Of a DNA stretch of 64,000 nucleotides, positions 32,448 through 43,930 are shown one piece after another. The position numbers were made by a program, and so were the translations under genes. How positions within the stretch are numbered: position 1 is the first letter of the stretch; each line of letters starts with the position of its first letter. Below the pieces are notes generated by a model that searched no databases, was not told the origin of the DNA, and worked only from the letters and a program-made list of their open reading frames with translations. The DNA is from Macrotrachela quadricornifera (lineage: Eukaryota; Rotifera; Eurotatoria; Philodinida; Philodinidae), in the NCBI GenBank assembly GCA_022393335.1, contig JAJEKB010020874.1:69301-133300 (forward strand). Reading direction: 5' to 3'.

Positions 32448-32560
32448 TACAAAGATTCTATTTCTTGGAAATAATCTTTTGCATGATTCAGATGTCGAAT
32501 CTCTTACGAAAGTACTTACTAACAAACAACCGATTGAGAAGTTCAAATATTAGAAGAAAC
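32448..32560 (+). pseudogene. LRR gene fragment
   Basis: A short plus frame reads 'ILFLGNNLLHDSDVESLT' then 'KVLTNKQPIEKF', one RI-type leucine-rich repeat like those at 30268-30931, before stops. It suggests a second, decayed copy of the same gene family downstream. Confidence 0.5.
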
Positions 32561-33302
32561 GATCACAGTATTGAAGAAATTTCTATCACTTCGAATCTAT
32601 TGGATAACTAATACAAGTGTCAGTTATCTCTATAATATAATCGAAAATCATTAATTATTAGTAGGGGAAGGCTTGAATGTCTCACTACAGGATATCATTG
32701 ATGTGAATTTATCAGTTGTAGTGATCGATGAAAACTAGAAGTGTTCAAGTATGACTTTTTCCTAGGAAATCAAGTGATTTCTTGTAAAATTTCTCAAAAT
32801 TTCAAAAAACCTCGTTTAAAAAAATTCTTTTTTCTTTATAAAATCTAGCATAGACATCGATGGATCAATAGTATTTGTAATTTTTGATTTACTCACTTTT
32901 ACAAGACCACTTAAAAGGTCTCTGATAAAAAGACTAGAAATTGAAGAAGCATATATAAACAACTTTTTTTTCTATATTGTCTTGTATTTCATAGGAAAGA
33001 ATAATTATTTTATTTGATGATTATCACTAATCGACACTATATATGAATATTTTAATTAAAAAACAGATTATTTGTGCATAACAGTAATTCAGTTCGTAAG
33101 AAATATAGATATGGAAAAGAAACCATTAAAACGATGTTTTATTATAATTTAATATTCTATCTGCGTAATGAAGTTTTTTTTTCTATTTATTTTTTAACAT
33201 AATTTATGCATTTCATTTTCAACATTGGACATAAAGAAATATTCTTTGAAAATAGTTACATACGTTTTATATTTATATTAGTAGAAAATTTGAAGTAAAT
33301 TG
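32561..33302. other. Intergenic DNA upstream of the EGF/LamG gene
   Basis: AT-rich; the promoter of the gene starting at 33303 should lie here, but no clear element stands out. Confidence 0.35.
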
Positions 33303-36183
33303 ATGAGACATAAAAAACAGAAAATAAAAAATGATTCATTACCAATGCCTCAGGTATTAAGAATTTCTTATCATCAATCAAAAAAACAAGTAAATCTATT
33401 TAAAATAAAAAAATATTTTTATAAGATTATTCAATTTAGCATTATGGAAAAACAAGAAAACAAGTTAAACCACTTGATATTAATCATATATCAAGAAATG
33501 ATCAAACTAATATTCAAAAATCAATTAATTACAAAAATAATTCTGTTTGATCTATAAGATTTTACATTTTTTTCTAATTAGATTTTTTTAATATTCATAT
33601 AGATTCTACCTATTTCGACTACAGATTATCATAATGATGAATTAAATCAAGGATTTTCCAATGAAAAATTATTCGAAAGATCAGAAATGATTACATTTTC
33701 TGATAATATCTCTGAGGTATTAAACAAAAATTAAGCTCGAATATTTCAAATTTTCACAATGATTGTGAATGAAATATGTTCTAATCTATCTTTATTTACT
33801 TTGATAGTTAAGTGGAAATAGTTGGTATAACAATGATTCAAACAAAAATTTACAAGAAAATAATAAGAATTCTACAAAATCAAGTATAATAATTAATCCA
33901 AAACGAGAATATTCAATAGAAAATACAAAAAAATCTAATATTCAGGTTAATTGTTAATTTTAATAAGATTAATAATCTGTTTTTTAGAGTATTAATTATA
34001 ATAGTCATAGTGGTTTAATGGTAATTTATTTCTTTCAAACTTTCTTTTATCTTTTGATTAATATTAGATGAATGAAATTCATTCTGAACCAACTATTTCT
34101 ACAAATAAAACTGATACAAATTCAAAGATGAAAAACCGACAAAAGTTAATCAATTTTAGTTTTTATTAATTTAGTCAAATTTCATTAAATTTAGACAAAA
34201 ATATTTGAAAAATGGTCGTTGTCCTTGTTCATGTCTTTATATATTTATATTTTCTCTTGCTGCGCTTCTTATTGGAACTATTATTATTGCAGTTACTTTT
34301 GCTCTATTAACACAACATACAACAACAACGACAACCACAACAACAACAACAAGAACTTGTGAGTTTCAATAGTTTTCTAAGGATGGATAGAACTCCTCTC
34401 TTTTATCAGACAATATGTGAAAATTTATTCATTCTGTAAATATTTTTTAAAAATCTGTCGAATTGCTACTACTTCTTAACTTAGCAGAAGAAGATGCGCA
34501 GAGAACAAAAAAGAAACTGTCTCACAACATGAAAAAAAATAATTTTTGATCCTTGTTTTCCTCTTATGAAAGCAACCTTCGGAATGAGGATCATCATTAC
34601 ATGATTAACTAGTTTATTTAAAATTTGATTTTTGTTTTAGTCAATTGTACTCCTAGTTGTTTAAATGGTGGAACTTGTATTGCTAATAATACATGTCTAT
34701 GTATAAATGATGTTTGGACTGGATCTTATTGTCAAACACGTAAGAAAACAAGTGAAAAGATTTTTTAGTTATAAATAATTTATTTTTCAATATAGCTGTT
34801 AGAATATTATGGAAATTTGATAATAATCTTCAAGATTTTTACAGTAATTATCCCGGTGTTGGATTAAATAATCCAACGTATCATTCTCCAGGTATTAATG
34901 GATATGGAACATGTCTGTATCTTAATAGTACGTTTAATCAATCTGTAATTATTTATACTCCACCTTTTCTTAATATGGCTTATACATCATTTTCTCTTGT
35001 TGCATGGGTCTATGCTACATCATTCCGTAACAGCAGTATAAGTGGATCTTCTTCTGATAATGCCATATTTGGTCAATTTGATAATAATACATTAGATCAT
35101 TCACTTCATATTATTGTTCGAAATCATAAAATCTATCTGGGCTTTTATGGTGATGATATTCAAGGAAATATAACACTTTATTCTGATCAATGGTATCATG
35201 TATGAATTATTTAAAAATATAATATATTTTTAAAAATAAAAATCTATTTTAGATGGCATATATTTATGATTATGCAAATTTGACACAATATGTATATGTT
35301 AATGGAATACTTGATGTATCTGGAAGTCCAAAAGGTCCATATAAAGGTTCGAAAGGTGATTTAACTATTGGCACAAATGGCGTTAACTTTCCTAATAACT
35401 ATTGGAATGGTTATGTTGATCAAATAGCTTACTTTTCTCGTGCAAAAACGTAAAAAAAATATTTATTAATAATATGAGAAATCAGTCGAATTAAAGTATA
35501 TATATATTTATTTTAGTGCAACAGAAGTTCTTCGTGATGCAACCCTAACAGTATCTTATAACTTTGATAATAATCTTCTTGATAATGGTCCATTAGGTAT
35601 TAATGGAACAGGTGAAAATTATCAATATTCAACATCTGGTCGAGTTAATCAATGTTTAGATTTATCAAATAATCAATCATATGTTCACGCTACAGGACTT
35701 GTTTTATTAGGTACTAGTAGTCAATCATATTCATTTTCAATTTGGATTAAACCAATAGTAGTTACGCACGGAACAATTATTCATATTTCACAATTCACAT
35801 CAGGTTATGGATCGTGCTTATCCTTTTTAGGTTTTACAAATACAAGTGCTATTAATGTACAAAGTTGGAATTCAACTATTGTTAGTATTACTGGTCCTAC
35901 CGTTACATCGAATGTCTGGACACATATAGCGATTACTTATTCATTATTAAATGGTCTTCATTTATGGATTAATGGAACTCAATATGGTTCTGGTGTAAGT
36001 GCTTTTAAATTCATAAGTGCTGGTGTTCCTGTTATTACAACACTTGGTTCATCTCTTAATGGCACATATAATTGTACCACTAAGGTTATTCAGATGGGAC
36101 AGTATATTGGATATATAGATGAATTTGCATTGTATTCAAGAGAACTTTCTTCAACTGATATATTCAATCTCGCTAATCCATAA
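33303..36183 (+). CDS. Type II membrane protein: Asn-rich N-terminus, TM helix, Thr stalk, EGF-like domain, two LamG-like domains
   Basis: Eleven exons keep one frame: 33303-33389, 33440-33544, 33603-33716, 33808-33945, 33988-34020, 34068-34144, 34195-34358, 34641-34739, 34796-35199, 35253-35449, 35517-36183 (695 codons with stop). The first six encode a polar Asn/Ser/Lys-rich cytoplasmic part of ~192 residues. Exon 7 has 'GRCPCSCLYIF', one hydrophobic helix ('SLAALLIGTIIIAVTFALL') and a poly-Thr stalk. Exon 8 is a compact EGF-like module ('NCTPSCLNGGTC...CLC...GSYC'). Exons 9-10 and 11 are two concanavalin-type LamG domains, each with a 'WxH' strand ('DQWYHMAYIYDY', 'NVWTHIAITYS') and a 'YVNG/WING' strand, and many N-glycosylation sites (NGT, NST). 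Such proteins are probably surface receptors or adhesins. Exons 1 and 2 have weaker splice choices; the rest is firm. The ligand is unknown. Confidence 0.82.
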
Positions 36184-36497
36184 ACTTTATTTGAAGGGCA
36201 AATCTCATTTTTTCCTATATAGACATTTTTTTTTTGAAAAGTCGATTTTACAGTTTTGACAAATTCGTTTCTTTTTTTTTAGTATAATCAATACTGGACT
36301 TTATTTTAACAAATACAGAATATATTTATGGTGTCATTATTTAATACATTATATGATATTGATATAACTTTTAAATTATTCTTCCTAGAGAAATGTGTGG
36401 ATGCCATCTTATACTTAGCGAAAGCTATGGAAAAAAAATGATGATTTGTATTCTATTTTGGATAGAATAATACATGAATGTGATAAACATCAGACAA
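36184..36497. other. Short convergent intergenic region
   Basis: Separates the 3' ends of the plus-strand LamG gene and the minus-strand GGCT-like gene. T-rich tracts are present; no further feature. Confidence 0.5.
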
Positions 36498-37532
36498 TCA
36501 GGATTTTTCACCTGTTCGAAGAATTCGTCCGATAGGCTTCCAATAGTCTTTTTGATGTGAACTCTTGGATACCATATTGAAAAAAGTGTCTTCTATCATA
36601 GCTCGATGTTCATCACTTAGATCTGCCTCGGTTAAAGGCAGTTTATATAACGGTTCATAGAGTCCTTTGGCTACACCATGGTCGACTTCTTTTCCACCAT
36701 AAAGTGGTTGGAAAAACGAATAAAAGCGTCGTTGCTGTTCATAATCAGGATGATCCGTGGCTGGTAATCCACTGTATTCTAGAATCTTACCATTGACACA
36801 AACCCATAATGGAAGTGTTGGATCATTTCCGTTATGTCGTGCCAGTTCATCGACAGAATAAAATACATTTGAAGGAATATCAGTGAATCCTTGAAATGTA
36901 TGAGGTTGTTTTCGAGGTGTTACTGCTTGTTCTTGTTTCAATCGATTAATGTATTCAGGTTGAACATTGTAATATTCACATCCTTTAACAATTATGTCTA
37001 AGTAACGTTCTGACGGAAGACTCTTAGATTGATTGTTTAAATCCATTTTGTAAGCATAGACAAGATGAGATTCATTTTGATAATCAAGAACATCAACTAT
37101 AACTCGACGATAACCATTTTCCATTTTATCTAAACGAGCCATTTGATCCTCAGAAAGTAGATGAATAACGCCGTGAAAATTGGCTCCTAAACAAGGTTCA
37201 ATATCAGCCATCCCACCAACGCCTCGAAATACTATTTGATGATTAGGACATATGGCCGGATAGGAAATAATTGGACTTAAATCACGCAGATGTAATGAAA
37301 TGGGATTATTCATACTGCCAATGGCTAGATACCATATAAATAGACGACCATCTGGTAGAACAATCTGTGGTTGTTGTGGATTGTTATATGCAAGAATTGA
37401 ATTGATTGATATTTGATCAAGATGAACAAGTTTATCCAAAACATTTGCACATGAAAGTTTGAAATTTGCATCACTCAATGATGAATTCAAACGATGTGTC
37501 GAGTCACCCATGTGAAATAGCAAAGCATACAT
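36498..37532 (-). CDS. Gamma-glutamylcyclotransferase-like protein with a C-terminal cytochrome-b5-like domain
   Basis: Intronless frame of 344 residues. Residues ~66-150 fit the GGCT/AIG2-like fold. 'WYLAIGSMNN' (67-76) corresponds to the substrate-binding 'YGSNM' loop, and 'MARLDKMENGYRRVIVDV' (131-148) holds the candidate catalytic Glu138 in the position of the family's 'LDxxEG'. Residues ~221-300 ('NVFYSVDELARHNG', 'LPLWVCVNGKILEYSG') resemble the first half of a cytochrome b5 fold. The usual HPGG haem ligand motif is not present; only 'DHPDY' follows. Gamma-glutamyl cyclotransferases release 5-oxoproline from gamma-glutamyl compounds in glutathione turnover, but this substrate is not known. 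On the minus strand CGTATATATAAA lies 12-20 bp upstream of the first ATG. If it is the TATA box, translation may start at Met8 (37511) instead. Confidence 0.72.
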   Translation of the reverse strand: MYALLFHMGDSTHRLNSSLSDANFKLSCANVLDKLVHLDQISINSILAYNNPQQPQIVLPDGRLFIWYLAIGSMNNPISLHLRDLSPIISYPAICPNHQIVFRGVGGMADIEPCLGANFHGVIHLLSEDQMARLDKMENGYRRVIVDVLDYQNESHLVYAYKMDLNNQSKSLPSERYLDIIVKGCEYYNVQPEYINRLKQEQAVTPRKQPHTFQGFTDIPSNVFYSVDELARHNGNDPTLPLWVCVNGKILEYSGLPATDHPDYEQQRRFYSFFQPLYGGKEVDHGVAKGLYEPLYKLPLTEADLSDEHRAMIEDTFFNMVSKSSHQKDYWKPIGRILRTGEKS

Positions 37533-38364
37533 TCATGTGGATGTTTATATATACGCATCTACCGTTCTTCAAGTACGGCAGAAACGAACAAATGGTAAAC
37601 AACAAACAAATTGCTGCCATCATCATGGCATGCATAAGAAAGCATGATGAAGCAAAATTTGATGTATGATTGATGATGTCTGAATGAATCGAACATTACA
37701 GAATGCACGTTACGGAATTCTTTTTGTTTTCTAGAGACTGTCCGAGATATCTTTAATGTTACATAGTAAATTCGATATATTCATCTTATAGACATGGATC
37801 GAATGTTTATACAAAGACGACTTTTAATCTAAAATGATAAGAGTATTCAACATAGTTCTTTTATAATTCGTGTCTATGAAATCAATATAATACTGTGGCA
37901 AAGGTTAATAGTGTATATCTGATATGAAATGCAAAGTGTTTATTGAGTATACGAGAAAGCTGAGGTCTTATCCAATAAAACTTTCATGACATTCTATGTT
38001 CATTTATTTGATTGATTAACCGTATACAAACTACGGAATAAAATATTAAAAAAAATATTCTGCTTCAATCATTACATCAATTTTTTATTTCTTATGCAAT
38101 AAATATGACTCATATTATCTCTTTGTTTTCTTTCGTAATATTAATGCTCTTACTGATAACAAACCTTTTAAAAGAAGAAGGTATTATTCTAGGAAAAAAA
38201 GTGAAAACAGACAACGAACATTTATCAAAATATGAACAGCTAAACACAGTAATGTTACGTAGTGTAATACTTCGTTGCTATTTTATGCATACTTTTGAAA
38301 CAGTTACCAATATAAAGTCTTCTTAGTGACATCTTTCTATTTCAGAAGTACTATAGTTAATTTT
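37533..38364. other. Divergent intergenic region
   Basis: Lies between the starts of the GGCT-like gene (-) and the phosphotransferase (+). A TATA-like site (minus CGTATATATAAA) lies at 37544-37555. An acceptor-like CTATTTCAG ends at 38345, 19 bp before the phosphotransferase ATG. Confidence 0.4.
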
Positions 38365-39311
38365 ATGAAACAACGACAATCTCAATTTATTCCAGTATCT
38401 GATGAAATAATTAATAATTTAATCTTTAAAGCAACTGGTCAATGTATGAAAGATAAACAACGAATCATTGAAGGTAATGATAGTGAAGTATATGATGTAA
38501 CAATAGACAATAATGAACATATTATTTTAAAAATACATCGTTTTGGCGATGTTCTCTATAATCAAGAAGCATGGGCACTAAACGAATGTCGTGCACATGG
38601 TGTACCTGTACCACAAGTGTTATTTGTAGGAAAAGAACTGATTAATAATGAATTACGAGATATAATGGTATTAGAAAAAGTGAAAAAGATATTGCTCATG
38701 TTTTAGAACAAGCTGGTGCTATATTAAAACAAATTCATTCAATCAAAGTTAATGATTATTGGCGTTTGAATCATAATTATCAATGGGATTTTAATTCTTG
38801 GACTAATTATATGAAATCATCAATCAAAGATAGAATTGACGACAAACAATATTTATTAGATATTGGTTTTAGTGAAGAAGATTTTAATTTCATTATGAAA
38901 TGTCATGATCTATTTATGATTAATTATGAATGTTATCAACCAGTTCTATGTCATGGTGATTATACACATGAACATTGGTTTGTAGATAAAAATTTACATA
39001 TAACAGGTATTATTGATTTTGCTGATATGCAAGGTGGACCTATACCGACAGATTTTGCTATTTTTAAAATGAATGAAGAAGAATCAGATGTTGACTCATT
39101 AATTCGAGGTTATAATGGCATAGAGAATTCATCAGTTGATAAAGATTTCAATCAACAACTTGATTATCATACAGTAATCACATTAGTTGGCTATTTGACA
39201 TACTTCATAAAACAAAATAATTCAGAAGAGATTGAGTCAACTCGTACTTCGCTTCAGCTGGCAATTGAAAATTTAAAAAAAAGAGATGTATATCAAATAA
39301 ATCTGAGTTAA
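38365..39311 (+). pseudogene. Aminoglycoside/macrolide phosphotransferase-like kinase, disrupted by a frameshift
   Basis: From ATG 38365 the N-lobe has 'IIEGNDSEVYDV' (glycine-loop region), 'HIILKIHRFG' with the probable ATP Lys56, 'NQEAWALNE' and hinge 'LRDIMVLEK'. Near 38675-38690 the frame shifts, and the family sequence resumes as 'EKDIAHVLEQAGAILKQIH'. It continues in phase 3 to TAA 39309-39311. The C-lobe retains 'LCHGDYTHEHWFVD' (His-Gly-Asp at 38952-38960) and 'GIIDFADMQGGPIPTDFA' with the metal-binding Asp. The loop that normally follows 'VLEKV' is missing, so a deletion not divisible by three is more likely than a read error. These APH-fold kinases phosphorylate small molecules, classically antibiotics, and are mostly bacterial and fungal. 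An origin by transfer is inferred; the substrate is unknown. Confidence 0.78.
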
Positions 39312-39706
39312 TAGTATATCACTATGTGATATATTCAATCGAAAGAAAACATTACAATAAAATCCTGCTCTCCTATTATCTGTTCTCTTGATCATCATGC
39401 AAAAAAAATACCGTTAAGTTTAGTCCATTGAGCGCACTGTCTACATTCAAATGTAATTTGTTATTAGTAAAAATGACTATCTACAATGATATGACATTAG
39501 AAAAAAAACTCATTGTCATTTTTTCTTAAATAGAAAAAATATCTTTAGATTTTGTCGTTACGTTTTCTATAACAAAATGATTCCCATCCATTTATATTCG
39601 AAGCTAAACAAAAACTGAATGAATATACATCATGTTCTGTATTTTTTAGGATTAATTTTAGAGAAAAAGTAAATGTAATCGAAATTGATAATTCAGAACA
39701 TTTATT
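39312..39706. other. Convergent intergenic region
   Basis: Between the 3' ends of the phosphotransferase (+) and the DUF1917 gene (-). AT-rich; nothing else is seen. Confidence 0.45.
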
Positions 39707-40171
39707 TCAACTTTTTGGACATGGTAATCTATACAAATAATTTTTCTCCTCTCCTGTAGCTGTTGTTTCGACTGACGTTTGTTCATCCGATTTGTATAAC
39801 ATCCATCCTGACGGATTCCTATAGGGAATCTCTTCTAAAAGCTTGCACCCATATTGCATTACTTTTTCCTCGTCTTCTGATGATCCACAATAGAATATGA
39901 TCACTCCATCGGAAGAGTTATTGGCACTTCGATTATCCCAAACTGTTGACACTTTCATGGATTCTATTCCTTCCAATTTTCCAGCACGAAATTTGGCTTT
40001 GGCAAGGTCCCATATAGTATTCAATTCAGATTTGTGATAGAATTGCATCCATTTGCCATCAGCTAAAAGATATTTTTCGGTAAACTCCTCGTTGTATTCA
40101 TATAACCAAGGAGAGTTTGTTGTTTCAGTTGGTTTTAAGTCACAATTGACGTAATTTTCGTTTGAAAACAT
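39707..40171 (-). CDS. DUF1917 / Bles03-like protein
   Basis: A 154-residue intronless frame. 'LLADGKWMQFYHKSELNTIW' (35-54) and 'KAKFRAGKLEGIESMKVSTV' (58-77) followed by 'DGVIIFYCGSSEDEEKVMQY' (88-107) and 'SGWMLYKSDEQT' (121-132) match the conserved blocks of the DUF1917 family. That family is typified by human C11orf68/Bles03, whose fold resembles the cap-binding protein eIF4E. A nucleic-acid or cap-analogue role has been suggested for the fold; no reaction is established. The length is slightly short for the family but covers the domain. Fungal and protist homologues exist, so its origin in an animal is open. The gene is intact. Confidence 0.7.
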   Translation of the reverse strand: MFSNENYVNCDLKPTETTNSPWLYEYNEEFTEKYLLADGKWMQFYHKSELNTIWDLAKAKFRAGKLEGIESMKVSTVWDNRSANNSSDGVIIFYCGSSEDEEKVMQYGCKLLEEIPYRNPSGWMLYKSDEQTSVETTATGEEKNYLYRLPCPKS

Positions 40172-41226
40172 TCTTCAACAAATAAACAAAATATGATGAA
40201 ATGTAACATCAGGAATTCTCATTGATAGTAAATTGAGAAAGAAAATATATAACAGTATTGTAAAGCAGAGTTTGGATTTATCTGTCAACCAATATGTGAC
40301 AATGTCTCAATTAGTAAGAAAGCGAAATAATATGGAAATCTTCTCATATAATATTGAAAATCAATTTAGTCATGTAACTGATTCTATATTGATGGAATAA
40401 ATTTAGATTATTACAATGAAACTTATATTCTACTCTCTTCAATTTTGAACAACAATCGAAAACTCTAAATTATCAAAAAAAAAAAAGATTTCAAATATAG
40501 TAAATGTACTTTGATCATCGAATTTCTCAAAATTGAAATCTTTTTCTACTTGTTCGTCCATGTTAACCTATGATGAGCATACAATAGAATTAGACTTACA
40601 AAAAGAAATTTTGTTTTTGTTGAATCTTATCCCTCAAAATAACACTAAATAAAGCTGTCTTACATGGTCAGAATGAACAGAAATAGATTCAAAAAATACC
40701 TATCAAATTTTGTCACATAATGTGATTCTACTTACCATTCATAAGCGACTAGTAGAATAAACAAGAATATTATATGCTCGATAAACACGTGTATGACGTG
40801 TATAAAAGAAGCATTTATAATTTCTTACGACGTAGATAGAGAATACGCAATAAAAGTGTGTTATACTATTGTTTCTTTTTCTTTTATTTACTTTTTACCT
40901 TGAATAGCATGATCGTTACTTGTGAAGACACATTAATTTTGGTATTATTGATCAGAATTGCATAACAATTAGAGCTATTCACTTTCATCTTTATAGAAAA
41001 GTTTTATTGAAGATTCTGTTTTCAATCCTAATGACTTCTGTTTTTAGAATTTTTCTAAGTAGAACAAGATCCTGTTTATTACTTCAAATCCTATTAATGA
41101 TCTTCTGAAGATTATAGGAGAGAATTCTATTGTGATTTTACCGGTTTTTTTTGTCAGAATCTAGATCAAATCTTGGAATTAAGGCTCTGATAATAGTAAT
41201 GTCTGCATCAAACGAGTAGCTTATCT
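40172..41226. other. Intergenic DNA, nothing supported
   Basis: Upstream flank of the DUF1917 gene, AT-rich, without identifiable elements. Confidence 0.4.
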
Positions 41227-41442
41227 GAGCAGGCAAGAATTCAGAACAACCCGTTTAAACGCTCAGTTGGAAACCGCGATTGTGACCCATTCACGCTCAG
41301 AAACTGAAGTTTTTGTCGTTCTCACGGTCAAAAAGTAGAAACTACACGCCGAAAAACGGTGTCTTTTTCTTAGCATGAATGGGCCACAATCGCGGTTTTC
41401 GATCAAGCATTTAAATGTGTTTTCTCAAATTCTTGTCTGCTT
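41227..41442. mobile_element. Palindromic MITE with AAACCGCGATTGTG arms
   Basis: The left end GAGCAGGCAAGAATTCAGAA and the right end reversed, AAGCAGACAAGAATTTGAGA, start similar arms. Inside, AAACCGCGATTGTGACCCATTCACGCT is inverted as AAACCGCGATTGTGGCCCATTCATGCT, giving arms of ~85 bp. The centre has GC-rich 'ACGCCGAAAAACGG'. No clear target duplication was found. Confidence 0.7.
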
Positions 41443-43799
41443 GGGAAAGAGCCCAATTCAATATCTATTGACGAATACCGAAAGATATTTCAGAAGTGGA
41501 TTGAAACGATAAAACTTTGTATCGAACATTTACTGTAAAGAGATTAGCAAAATGTTTTTTTCTATGAATAAATGATTCAAAGTGACAGAACTTTTTGATT
41601 ACACTATATAAAACATCTTAAAATTGATTGACTTACGATTTAATTTTTCGACGCAATGCTATGATCTGCACCTATCATATGTCAAATATGGATATTTTTG
41701 TGTTTACTGTAATTCACTATAACTAATTTCACAATTTAACCAGTATTTTTTCAATTAAGTACTTTTTGAAGGCATAATTGTGTGTCGAGTAGATACCTTC
41801 TGAATATCTGTTACTCATCTACTCTGTGCTAAGCAAATGCACTATATATACATTATGGTCATACATAAGATTTTTTCTAAAAATCAATGGGTCATTTACA
41901 CTGATCGAAGAATTGTTTCTGGCTGACAGCAATGCTTCATATGAGTGTATCAAGAATGTTTGACGACTTTTAATTGTCGTAAACGATATTCTATTCTTAC
42001 ATATTTTTATGTGTAAAAGGTTAATATATACTGAATGTTTGGTTCTTCTCCATTCTTGAATTTAAGCTTTTTGTTACAGAGATATAAGCATCATAAAATT
42101 TGGAAATGTCAAGTGACACGAATACAACTATAATAGTGAGATATCATCAAATTTTCTACTCTTTCCGTGACTTGATCGACATGTATGTTTTTAGTCAATT
42201 GATTCAGCATTAATTTTATATGCGCTTTGACTGGAAAATAATTTTATATGCCTGGAAAACGATAAAAAGTATAGATATTCAAATAACTGTAAACTATGAA
42301 TATTACTCTGATGATAGATCAATGCAAATCTTCCAAGATTCAGATATGATTGTTTCATTAATAATAATTCTTTATGAATACGAAATATTTAATAAAATGA
42401 CATTAACAATTCGTTTCATAGTATCATAATCGCTAATATACGGTTATTTACGATCGTTATAATCATTGATCTACATCTTGTCTCACTGTTCTAGTTGAAT
42501 AGATCGACGTTTGTTAGATACTTTCTGATTCTATTTCAATGAAATAAGTGCAAGAGAAATTTTCAATCGCTGAAATCGAGACATGCTGGTAAGCGACAAT
42601 CAAAATCAACGTGAATAATTAAAAATATTGAAAGTGTTCGTTCCTGTCATTAGTTCTAACATAATGTTTTTATTTCTTTCAAGTCACATTAACAGAGATC
42701 ATCCCACAAGAATAAATGTTTTCGAGATGTTACAGGCTCTGCCGTTGAAGATGTGATAGCAGAAGTAGTTTTGCTTGACAGACCAGAAATCCATATATTG
42801 AATTGTCAAAACTTTTGATCAATTATCGAAACTGACTCATGATCTTTTTGTATTGAAAACTGGAATATTGTCACATCTAACGAGAGTAGAAAAAAAAAGT
42901 ACATATCACAAAATTCCACTTCACTCATCACTCCTAAAGGAATTTACAATTACTATACAAAAATATTTGAATCTCTGTTTACTACTTGTTAGCGAATAAT
43001 TGATATATTCATTCGTTTCATCTATACCATATAGTATTTTCCTTCTTTCTTTTCTTTCTCATTCATTTAGTATCTTCCTTTAGTTCTTCTCTATTTATTT
43101 CTTCTCTTACACGTTACATATATTTGGTCTTTTCCTCTCTTTCTCTATGTATTATCTTCTCATATGTATTTGTTCAATGAATTTTTCCGATCATTTTACT
43201 TTGATTACCTGCTGAATACTTCCATCTCAGTACAATTTCGTAAGACCTAACCTTTGGATCTCACAATGAGCTTCTTAAATAAAATGTAACCAGCATTCCG
43301 TGTGATGATCATTATAGAAAGCAGTAGTGAAGAAAAATACTTTGTAGCCTCCTGACTTACGATCGAAAAATAGTATAACATTTTCGAGATTATTTGATAT
43401 AATCTAAAATTAGACTTTAGCTAAAATTAAACAGCGTATAAAGTACTTCATCGTAAAATAAATCTAATATTGAAATTTAGTTCACCTTAGTTCTTCTATT
43501 GAATTCTGATCTAATTTAAGCAGTTGCAAAGTGTACGAATGTGCTTGATAAAATCTATTTCAGTTTAATAACCTATAGTTTTTGTCTTGACCGAAAAAAA
43601 GGCGGAAAGGACTATTTTAAGGTTATGATTGTGTTTATTCTAAATCATATATTCATAGTTTCGATCACATACCTATCTTAGTCACAGCTACAGAAAAGAC
43701 TCACTCGACCAATCAAGAAGAAGAAGGATTTAATGATTAAGATTGTAAATTTATTCTCAGTTTGTTCTAGAAAAGCTTTTATTATAACTTAGTCTTTAT
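41443..43799. other. Intergenic DNA, nothing supported
   Basis: AT-rich. A pyrimidine-rich strip lies at 43035-43160 (repeated CTTTCTTT/TTCTCTCT). No gene or element ends are recognised. Confidence 0.4.
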
Positions 43800-43930
43800 A
43801 ATTTTCTCACGGCAGATGGTTCGAAGGTGAGCAAAGATTGTGCAAATTATTTTTAATCTATTATAAATTAGCACTTACTACCAAATCTTTGTGAAAGATT
43901 TCGTTTATTTCATTTAACACAACTTTATAT
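43800..43930 (+). repeat. Single copy of the dispersed ~90-bp repeat family
   Basis: 'AGATGGTTCGAAGGTGAGCA', then 'GTGCAAATTATTTTTAATCTATTATAAATTAG' and 'CCAAATCTTTGTGAAAGATTTCGTTTAT' align with the array at 16780-16960 and, reversed, with 14746-14990. Confidence 0.5.
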
